IMG/VR virus record: IMGVR_UViG_3300009506_000215
Coordinates: 1 to 20,494 of that record
Length of the DNA: 20,494 nucleotides
Origin: a virus
Reading direction: 5' to 3' (one strand)
Positions 14,426 through 20,494 of this stretch are shown piece by piece (position 1 is the first letter of the stretch; every line of letters starts with the position of its first letter). A program made the position numbers and the translations under genes. The notes beneath the pieces are model-generated. The model worked only from the letters and a program-made list of their open reading frames with translations, had not been told where the DNA came from and made no database searches.

Positions 14426-14525
14426 CTTCGTCACATCATAAGGTGACGGGGAAACAAAACCGAGATGTTGGCCGGGGGGCCATCATGGGTCGCTCCCTCC
14501 TCGGTGATCCGGCCCCCTTGGCCAA
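14426..14525 (+). promoter_or_regulatory. Two tandem hairpins in a 134-base gap
   Basis: The first hairpin pairs CTTCGTCAC (14426-14434) with GTGACGGGG (14443-14451), using two wobbles. The second pairs TTGGCC (14468-14473) with GGCCAA (14520-14525) and continues through GGGGGCC/GGCCCCC after a small internal loop. Neither is followed by a T tract, so these are not ordinary intrinsic terminators. They may be RNA processing, stability or attenuation elements between the capsid genes and the connector genes. Confidence 0.5.
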
Positions 14526-14546
14526 TATCCAGAGGAGGTATGAACA

Positions 14547-15140
14547 ATGGAAGCGAGTGAAGCCTTGAATGAAAAAGACACGAAGAGGAAAAAAGTCAAG
14601 CAAAATCCGTATCTTGAGCAGTACCCAGACGACCCGTATCTTCTGAAAAACCCCGATGCTGTGCCGGACGAGGCGAACCGGTTTTTCGTCATAAAGCTCA
14701 ACGATCAGCCCGGAGACAAGAGCGAACCGGAACAGGTGAGTGTAGGCGGTGGATACGGGCCCAGGCCGCAAAGAGTGGCAGGGAAGAATCCGGAAACCGA
14801 CGAAGAATACCAGAAGTACCTGGAGACCAAGCCGCCGTGGGCGAGGACTCGAGGGAATCTGTCTCGATTCGTTCTACAGCGGAACGTCATGTGCGCCGTC
14901 CCCGGCCACGTCGTAGTGAGACTGAAGGATTCCTATAGGCCGAAGTACAAGCTGATTACGGCCGACCAGAATCCGGATGGCGATTTCGACGCTATGGTGC
15001 GACTTCCGAACTCCACGAGGTTCCCGTTCCAGCAATGGGAAATCACCGAAAAGGGATACAAGGCCCTCTTAGCCAAGGTTCGCAAAGACCCGAAGTTTGA
15101 GATCACGGAAGACGATTTGAAAAAATACATGGTGCTTTAA
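14547..15140 (+). CDS. Hypothetical structural-region protein (197 aa)
   Basis: GAGGAGG precedes the ATG at 14547; an ATG at 14540 stops after six codons. The N-terminal 40 residues are Lys/Asp/Pro-rich and probably disordered. A middle segment is Pro/Gly-rich (GGGYGPRPQRVAGKNPETDEE), followed by a beta-like core (CAVPGHVVVRLKDSYRPKY) and a helical C-terminus. I do not recognise the family. It lies between the capsid genes and the adaptor-like genes and ends in a TAATG overlap with the next. It may contribute to the head or connector, but this is inference only. Confidence 0.65.
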   Translation: MEASEALNEKDTKRKKVKQNPYLEQYPDDPYLLKNPDAVPDEANRFFVIKLNDQPGDKSEPEQVSVGGGYGPRPQRVAGKNPETDEEYQKYLETKPPWARTRGNLSRFVLQRNVMCAVPGHVVVRLKDSYRPKYKLITADQNPDGDFDAMVRLPNSTRFPFQQWEITEKGYKALLAKVRKDPKFEITEDDLKKYMVL

Positions 15141-16006
15141 TGGCCGATTATCCATACACGTCTTACGCCCGGAAGTTCAACGAGATTGTGGACGATACGT
15201 TACGCATTTGCTTGGACTTCCGAGGCAAAGGACAAGACGGCTACACGATAAAACAGGACGAAGTTCTACCAGCGGCGAAATGGGCCATCAATGAACTGGT
15301 GCGCCGGTCCTCATGCCTGCGGGAAGTGGGTGTTGTCGGATTGTCTGATGGCACGGGTATTTATGATCTTCCGCCCGATCTTCTTCGCCTGCAAAGAGTT
15401 GGATTTAATAACCTGAAAGGATACGTCATCCTTCCGACTTCGGTAACAGAGGTCGATATGTACGGAGGCGCATTCGAGCCGGAAGGAGATCCTGTAAAAT
15501 TCTATCGGGAAATGCTGGCTGACGATCAGATTGGACTTATGCCGGTTCCCGGTACGGACGGATCGACCTTCACACCAGCCGGATCTCTTCCCTACGGAAA
15601 CATTCGGGAACTCGTAGATGCAGACGGAAATGAATTGCCAATAACAAGCCCATCAACCAGAACTGGAACCGGGGAAAGCGGCCTGGGGCGAATTTCGGGT
15701 ATTCCGTTCCGGGTCCGAGGCGGTGGCCGTCCATTGCGGGAGGTGATCAGCCCCTACGGGAACGTGACCATCCATTACGTCCGCAAGCCCGACAATGACG
15801 GCAAGTATCCCGATGAGGGTTTACCCGAGTGGGTACACAAGGATGTGAAGTACGGGGCGGCAGCATATGTGTTGCAATATCGCCGGGAGCCGAAACTGCG
15901 GCAACTCGCCGCCCGGTATTCAGCGAAGTGGGACATGGTAATCGGCAAGGTGCGTAGGCGCACTTTCCACAGGGGACCGATGGGACACAGTGCGGAGCCG
16001 ATGTGA
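15140..16006 (+). CDS. Head-tail adaptor-like protein 1 (288 aa)
   Basis: The start overlaps the previous stop (TAATG). The N-terminal third is helical, with DEVLPAAKWAINELVRRSSC. A GIYDLPPDLLRLQRVGFNN segment follows, then GDPVKFYREMLADDQIGLMPVPG. The alternation of N-terminal helices, Y-D-L-P-x-D-[FL]-L-R, then G-x-P--[FY], then L-P-P--G is typical of phage adaptor or connector proteins that extend the portal ring in short-tailed phages. The C-terminal part has another helical run (VHKDVKYGAAAYVLQ) and a basic end. The same design recurs in the next gene. Confidence 0.65.
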   Translation: MADYPYTSYARKFNEIVDDTLRICLDFRGKGQDGYTIKQDEVLPAAKWAINELVRRSSCLREVGVVGLSDGTGIYDLPPDLLRLQRVGFNNLKGYVILPTSVTEVDMYGGAFEPEGDPVKFYREMLADDQIGLMPVPGTDGSTFTPAGSLPYGNIRELVDADGNELPITSPSTRTGTGESGLGRISGIPFRVRGGGRPLREVISPYGNVTIHYVRKPDNDGKYPDEGLPEWVHKDVKYGAAAYVLQYRREPKLRQLAARYSAKWDMVIGKVRRRTFHRGPMGHSAEPM

Positions 16007-16719
16007 TGGCCAAGAACCCCGAACTCCGAATGACGCTTGCAGAACTCGTCAATCAGACGTTCCTGCTATTGGGAGACCCGGCCAAGGAGCGATACGACGA
16101 AGATTATGTAAAGTTGCAACTCAACTTCGCACAGATGGATTTCTGCCTTGACACACATATGATCGTGGAAGAAATCGAGGAATTTCAATTAAAAGCGAAC
16201 GTATTTATCTACGATCTTCGGCAAGCAGCATTGAACGCCTACGAGGACGACGGAACCACGAGGCCCTATGCCTTTCCGATGCGTATCGTTTACTGGATAA
16301 CAGATACCCTCCAGAGAGTCCTGTATCCGCGCAGGATGGAAAACTTCGATATAGGGGGCATAGACAGGTCTGCAACCGGAGCGCCCTATTACTGGGGCAC
16401 TGAACTCGTCGGAGAGCATAAAATAATGGTCAACCCGATTCCCGATGAGGACGGGGACGCATCGGACGCGGAAGGGAACATCAACGTCAAATATTGCGCC
16501 TATCCGAATTACATGAGCGCGGATTCGGATTACCCGGACATCACGATTGCGAGTTTTCACGAAGCATTGCCGTTCCGGGCTGCCTCTAGGATCATGGAGG
16601 AGGACGGCGATATCGACGGAGCCGACGATCTGGAGGGGCAATTTCAACTCAGGCTTGCCCGGTTCCGGGGACATAGAAAAGTCGGCATGACGAGGTACAG
16701 GGGAGCAACGCCGCTATGA
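16006..16719 (+). CDS. Head-tail adaptor-like protein 2 (237 aa)
   Basis: ATG 16006 overlaps the previous stop as TGATG; a GTG at 16003 would add one residue. The product starts with helices (TLAELVNQTFLLLGDPAKERY; VKLQLNFAQMDFCLD), then a beta part with FIYDLRQ, RPYAFPMRIVYW, TGAPYYWG and HKIMVNPIPDEDGD, and ends with a helical ASFHEALPFRAASRIMEEDG and a basic tail. This follows the order seen in the preceding gene, so the two are probably distant relatives forming successive rings below the portal. Its stop overlaps the next gene (ATGA). Confidence 0.6.
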   Translation: MAKNPELRMTLAELVNQTFLLLGDPAKERYDEDYVKLQLNFAQMDFCLDTHMIVEEIEEFQLKANVFIYDLRQAALNAYEDDGTTRPYAFPMRIVYWITDTLQRVLYPRRMENFDIGGIDRSATGAPYYWGTELVGEHKIMVNPIPDEDGDASDAEGNINVKYCAYPNYMSADSDYPDITIASFHEALPFRAASRIMEEDGDIDGADDLEGQFQLRLARFRGHRKVGMTRYRGATPL

Positions 16720-18737
16720 TAATCGATCGGTTTTTCGGCATAGCGCCTAGATACAAGAACGACCCGGCCGCAGGATTTGCCCTGACTGCCGAGAACGTCG
16801 ATCTGTTCAGCGAAAAGATCAGGTCGGTCAGGTCGGATAAGCTGGTTCAACCATTGAACCCGGACGACATTGCAGACCACAACGACATGACCTACCATAA
16901 CGGTCAATTTTTAACAGGGAAGGACAAACATTATCATCGATGGATTACCGGCGCGTCGATTGATGGAGAGAAAACCCTTGATATTTTAATCTATCTCGAC
17001 GACAAGGGGAAATTGAAGAAATCCGTCAACGGAACCGTAGCGGATTTAGGTTGCGATCTTCCGGCCGTTCCGACGGTAGAGGATACGGGTGCACCCGGGG
17101 GAGCGACATACGAGGAATACTCGACGCATATAAAGCCGAACGACCCGCTGTATGATTGGAAGCCAAGCGGGTCAAACAACGAGTATTACCTTGCATATCA
17201 CGACGGAACCATACCGAATGATTTCGTAGAACCGAACGGCGTAAAAATAAAAGGGACCGAGAAGGTTGAAGGCGTTGTAGGCAGTCTGAATCGAAACGAA
17301 TGGGGATGGGGCAACAATGATGGCCTGTTGGACCAGGACGGGAACCCGGCCAACACGGTATATGTGAAGGTGTGGACAACCAGAAATTACTATGGCGCAA
17401 CCATATATTACTACAATCCCGACGAGGCCCTTTACGGACCCGGGGATTCAATGTGGGACCATATAGATGACAGTTGGATCCACATCATTCAGACCGGAAC
17501 GGTTCCGGTATATCAGGAAGGCACGAACATCATAGACGATAGTGTTCAATATATCATAACGTGGTCAAGGGATGTAAATGGGCACCTCGACGAGTCCGGC
17601 CCGTCCGACCCGACAGAAGGTTTGGAGATAGAAACATCGTCTGTGAAGATAACAAGGCCGTCCACCTACCCGGATTTTACGACTCACTGGAACATTTACC
17701 GCCTCGGGGAAAATACGGCAGAATTCCTGCTGGTGGATATCGTTCCAATAAGCCAGGAAAACTATTACGACTCGAAATCTCCGGACGACCTCGGGGAGAC
17801 ACCGCCGTCATGGTATAAATCCAGAGGCACAGAGAACGAGATAATATTCCGGCCCCCGCCTACCAGGGTTGACGGCATCATCGGCATGCACGCGGGGATG
17901 TTGTTTTACTATCTAGACAGCCGAATATTCTGGAACGAGCCGGAGAAGATTGACGCATGGAATTCGGACTATTGGGCCAATGCACCGGCAAAGATCAAGG
18001 GCGGAAAGCCCATAGGCGGTACGGTATCCATAATCACGGCAAATGGACCGTTCAGGCTGGACGGAACCGATCCTGAAAACATGATCCCGCCGACAAGGGA
18101 TCTCGGAGAGGAGCCGTGTCCGGGCCGAGCGATTGCCATTACGGAATTCGGGCTTACCTACCTCGGAGATTCCGGCATCACCAATTTCGACGGCGTACAG
18201 ACCAGGGTTATTTCCGATGAATCATTCGGAGAGGACTGGTTTGTAAAAAATATCAACTATGACACGGCCAGGATGGTGGATGGCGACGGAATACTGACGG
18301 TGTACCACGATGGCGGTCAACTGGTTATAGACCACAGGACTCAGCCGTTTATCGTCACGACCAGGGACGAAGTGATAAAGGCGGCGTATTTCAGGCCGGA
18401 GGACGGGAAACTCTTCAAACTGAAGGTCATGAGGGATGGCGCCGGGATTTACGAATCCGAGATGGGCGATGACTTCCTGACTGGAACATGGGAATCAGGG
18501 AACCTTCTCAACGGAAGCCCTGTCTTTAAACCGTGGAACAATGTCGTCGTAAACGGCGATGGTGATGCAGAGGTAACGGCTTATATAGACGGCGTGGAGG
18601 CGGCATCCAAGACAATGGAACTGTCACACACACTGGACAGGAAGCGGCGCCTTATGTTCCCGCAGCATTCTTTCGGGCGTTCGTCGAAAGTCAAACTGGT
18701 AGGAACTCTGTATGTCGATGAGGTGATAGTGGAATGA
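16716..18737 (+). CDS. Tail hub/plug protein, P22 gp10-like (putative)
   Basis: This 673-residue protein is mostly beta and lies after two adaptor-like genes. The N-terminus has FFGIAPRYKNDPAAGFALTAENVDLFSEKI, a pattern seen at the start of P22 gp10-type DNA-stabilisation/tail hub proteins. Residues about 118-265 look like an inserted domain, with NEYYLAYHDG, NEWGWGNNDGL and NTVYVKV. An FN3-like domain follows (about 278-362: YIITWSRDVNGHLDESGPS to WNIYRLGENT). The rest has repeated propeller-like strands (DGIIGMHAGMLFYYLDSRIFW; GTVSIITANGPFRLDG; LTYLGDSGITNFDGVQ). Such proteins close the head and build the short tail. The identity is inferred by pattern, so a related role is possible. Confidence 0.6.
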   Translation: MIIDRFFGIAPRYKNDPAAGFALTAENVDLFSEKIRSVRSDKLVQPLNPDDIADHNDMTYHNGQFLTGKDKHYHRWITGASIDGEKTLDILIYLDDKGKLKKSVNGTVADLGCDLPAVPTVEDTGAPGGATYEEYSTHIKPNDPLYDWKPSGSNNEYYLAYHDGTIPNDFVEPNGVKIKGTEKVEGVVGSLNRNEWGWGNNDGLLDQDGNPANTVYVKVWTTRNYYGATIYYYNPDEALYGPGDSMWDHIDDSWIHIIQTGTVPVYQEGTNIIDDSVQYIITWSRDVNGHLDESGPSDPTEGLEIETSSVKITRPSTYPDFTTHWNIYRLGENTAEFLLVDIVPISQENYYDSKSPDDLGETPPSWYKSRGTENEIIFRPPPTRVDGIIGMHAGMLFYYLDSRIFWNEPEKIDAWNSDYWANAPAKIKGGKPIGGTVSIITANGPFRLDGTDPENMIPPTRDLGEEPCPGRAIAITEFGLTYLGDSGITNFDGVQTRVISDESFGEDWFVKNINYDTARMVDGDGILTVYHDGGQLVIDHRTQPFIVTTRDEVIKAAYFRPEDGKLFKLKVMRDGAGIYESEMGDDFLTGTWESGNLLNGSPVFKPWNNVVVNGDGDAEVTAYIDGVEAASKTMELSHTLDRKRRLMFPQHSFGRSSKVKLVGTLYVDEVIVE

Positions 18738-18949
18738 AGGTCATAAGAAGCGCCCTGATAACGCAAAGGCAACAGTTCGAGCGAATGAAGAGGCTCATTA
18801 CCGGCCGGGAGAAGGGGAACAAGAGCATGAAGGGAAGAAAGGTATCCTTCCTGAAGCCGGGCAGCAGAAGTACTGACGCCTCGACATATGGCCAGTTGCA
18901 GGATTCAGACGACGACAAGGCACTGGAGGCTTTTTTCCATGGCGACTAG
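18734..18949 (+). CDS. Small hypothetical protein (71 aa)
   Basis: The start overlaps the large upstream gene (ATGA). The product is Lys/Arg-rich in its first 45 residues (QQFERMKRLITGREKG) and acidic at the end (QDSDDDKALEAFFHGD). No membrane segment or motif is visible. It overlaps the next gene by 11 bases, and that gene's ribosome site lies inside this coding region. It is probably real by packing, with function unknown. Confidence 0.6.
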   Translation: MKVIRSALITQRQQFERMKRLITGREKGNKSMKGRKVSFLKPGSRSTDASTYGQLQDSDDDKALEAFFHGD

Positions 18950-19289
18950 ACCGGTAAGAGGCCACGTTTATCTGAATACGGCCGGGGACGACAAAGTAGT
19001 ATTTCGCGCCAAGGGCGATACCGTTGGAAAGGTCACGGTGACTGAGCAGGGCAACGATACACCGACGATAAGGATTGCCCGTGCATTGAGAAGCGAGAAT
19101 AACCGGCAACTTTCCAATTACATTGTACGATCTTTGACGCTAACAGCATATCAGGTATACGAATGCCCTGTGAAAATAACGATGAGAAAGGGCGATGTCG
19201 TCACTGTTGAGATGCCTGTTGCCGGTGTGGCAGGCCCCCCGGCAACAGGTGCCGTATCTGCAAATTTCGAGGGGCTTCAAAAAACATAA
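18939..19289 (+). CDS. Small beta-rich hypothetical protein (116 aa)
   Basis: I chose ATG 18939 because GGAGG lies about nine bases upstream. The same frame is open upstream to an ATG at 18888, but that would overlap the previous gene by 62 bases. The product is mostly beta (RGHVYLNTAGDDKVVFRAKGD; VKITMRKGDVVTVEMP) with a Gly/Pro/Ala-rich linker near the end. There is no signal peptide or Cys cluster. It sits between the tail hub and the Gly-rich proteins, so a tail or virion role is possible. I do not recognise the family. Confidence 0.65.
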   Translation: MATRPVRGHVYLNTAGDDKVVFRAKGDTVGKVTVTEQGNDTPTIRIARALRSENNRQLSNYIVRSLTLTAYQVYECPVKITMRKGDVVTVEMPVAGVAGPPATGAVSANFEGLQKT

Positions 19290-19300
19290 AGGAATATGTC

Positions 19301-19939
19301 ATGGCTATAGATATCGGGAGTTTACTCACTGGTGCTGGTGGACTTGGATCAGCGATTGGCGGCCTGTTCTCAGCGTTCGGATCGAGCGATGCACTGAACG
19401 ATTTAATCAAGCTAGAAAAGCAGAAATATTACGACGAGCGTGGCCGGAGACAATGGTTCGACAAATTGTTCATGCCACGGTACGAGGAAACGGTGAGGCA
19501 GGCGTTTCTTCCCACTGAGGAGCAACCGGGATATCTCAGGGCCATCGGGAAGTATGAGCGGGGACTTGGAGATGTTGTCGGCAATCTGAGCCGAATCTAC
19601 GGGAGAAACGTCGGCACGGGCCAGGAGGACGCTGCAAGAAGGAGGGCAGCCCTAGTCGGCGCCAAGGGACGGGCAGACATAAAATCACAATGGGACGCGA
19701 ACAGATTGAATCAGATCATCAGCGTCCTTGGGCTTGGGAGCTCCACGCTCAACACACCCATTCAGAATGATCTTGGCGGGGCATATCGAACTGCCTTTAA
19801 CAATTACAACAGTGACGCGGCAGCCGGGTTTGGAGGGTTTGGCAACGCCATGCAGAATCTTGGTTTCATGTACGGGAAAAGAGGCGGCAATAACGATAAC
19901 GACGGATACGTTGATCCTTTAACCGGGCAACCTAGATAG
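19301..19939 (+). CDS. Gly-rich protein, possible ejection protein (212 aa)
   Basis: AAGGA precedes the ATG. The N-terminus is Gly-rich and moderately hydrophobic (LLTGAGGLGSAIGGLFSAFG). A long helical middle follows (KLEKQKYYDERGRRQWFDKLF through ARRRAALVGAKGRADIKSQW), and the tail is Gly/Asn/Asp-rich (FGGFGNAMQNLGF; GGNNDNDGYVDPLTG). A Gly-rich hydrophobic start with a helical body, encoded after the tail genes of a podovirus-like phage, fits the internal virion proteins that are ejected with DNA, such as the P22 gp7/gp20/gp16 set. No specific homology is claimed. Confidence 0.6.
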   Translation: MAIDIGSLLTGAGGLGSAIGGLFSAFGSSDALNDLIKLEKQKYYDERGRRQWFDKLFMPRYEETVRQAFLPTEEQPGYLRAIGKYERGLGDVVGNLSRIYGRNVGTGQEDAARRRAALVGAKGRADIKSQWDANRLNQIISVLGLGSSTLNTPIQNDLGGAYRTAFNNYNSDAAAGFGGFGNAMQNLGFMYGKRGGNNDNDGYVDPLTGQPR

Positions 19940-19950
19940 GAGCGAGTACT

Positions 19951-20494
19951 ATGTCTTGGGGAAAGGCACTGGCTGGCCTTGGGGGCGGCCTGACACAATT
20001 CGGTACGGGGCAGATCAAGGGATGGGAATACGAGGACATACGAAGGGACAAGGAAAGACAGTTATCCCAGACCGACGAACGCTTGCGGCAGGGCCGTGAG
20101 CAACTGGAAGCCACGAAGGAATACCGGGATGCCCTGAAGGCATTTAACGGGGACAAACTCGCCATGCAGAAGTACATGAATGGCATGTCCACAGTCGATA
20201 TGTTTTTGAAGAATAAGCAATGGGATCAGGCGATCGGATTGTTCAACCAGCTACAGGACGAGGCCGGGCAACCATTTAAAATAGAACCCGGATCGCTGAA
20301 GGAAACAGCAGACGGCGGCTTTGAATATAGTACTGCGGGTGGTTCGCTATTCAGACACGACGCACAGGGCAACGTGAAGGAGTATCCATCGACATACTCC
20401 AAGGCAAGAGCAGAGGCCAAGCTTACCGGAGGAAAGCCAGAAAAGAAACTTCTCCCTTCGCAACTCGCCAAGGAATACGACACGCTGGCGGTAA
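19951..20494 (+). CDS. Partial Gly-rich/coiled-coil protein, cut by window end
   Basis: The ATG follows AGGAGC with good spacing, and the frame stays open for all 181 remaining codons to the window edge, so the end is unknown. The product begins Gly-rich like its neighbour (MSWGKALAGLGGGLTQFGTG). A long charged helical region follows (about residues 27-100: DIRRDKERQLSQTDERLRQ through FLKNKQWDQAIGLFNQLQD), probably coiled coil, then a Gly/Ser-rich region. The similar start to the preceding gene suggests both belong to the ejected internal protein set. It is not a convincing tape measure from this fragment. Confidence 0.65.
   Translation, partial: MSWGKALAGLGGGLTQFGTGQIKGWEYEDIRRDKERQLSQTDERLRQGREQLEATKEYRDALKAFNGDKLAMQKYMNGMSTVDMFLKNKQWDQAIGLFNQLQDEAGQPFKIEPGSLKETADGGFEYSTAGGSLFRHDAQGNVKEYPSTYSKARAEAKLTGGKPEKKLLPSQLAKEYDTLAV

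Noticed and set aside
1-20494. tRNA genes, CRISPR arrays, insertion sequences, integrase or attachment sites
   Set aside because: Reading by eye found no cloverleaf-like segment, regular repeat-spacer pattern, transposase or recombinase motif; a dedicated tRNA or repeat search was not possible here.

Overview
The window is part of a tailed double-stranded DNA phage genome, most likely a short-tailed (podovirus-like) one. All supported genes are on the + strand and tightly packed, often with ATGA, GTGA or TGATG start/stop overlaps, and most have a strong Shine-Dalgarno site. I see no integrase, replication, tRNA, rRNA, CRISPR or insertion-sequence signal. The host looks bacterial (purine-rich ribosome binding sites, intrinsic terminators, a Sec-type signal peptide, an M15 peptidoglycan peptidase), but I cannot name it.

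Layout. (1) 1-980: one uncertain small gene, a Cys-rich zinc-ribbon-like protein and a short gap. (2) 981-5751: the small and large terminase subunits, then a run of very small genes. These lead into a putative lysis block: a holin-like protein, a one-helix peptide, two related exported proteins and an M15-type endolysin, ending with a zinc-ribbon protein. A strong terminator follows (5772-5821). (3) 5845-8010: the portal protein and a small partner gene, closed by a second strong terminator (8041-8089). (4) 8123-14412: a 1085-residue repetitive beta-rich protein with an apparent signal peptide, a small virion-like protein, the scaffold, an N4-gp56-like major capsid protein and a capsid-adjacent protein. 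(5) 14426-14525: two tandem hairpins. (6) 14547-20494: an unknown protein, two consecutive head-tail adaptor-like proteins, a large P22 gp10-like tail hub protein, two small proteins and two Gly-rich/helical proteins that look like ejection (internal virion) proteins. The last of these runs off the window.

How it fits together. Terminase and portal package DNA into a procapsid built from scaffold and major capsid protein. The adaptor-like proteins and the large propeller-like protein would close the vertex and form the short tail, and the last genes probably supply proteins ejected with the DNA. The lysis genes sit between terminase and portal. No tape-measure, tail-tube or sheath gene is visible, which agrees with a short tail.

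The least ordinary items are the signal-peptide-bearing 1085-residue protein and the stem that buries the next gene's ribosome binding site right at its stop codon; the tandem pair of exported paralogues in the lysis block; and the two terminators placed so close to the next gene that no ordinary promoter fits between. I found no clear evidence of a wholly new defence or mobile system.
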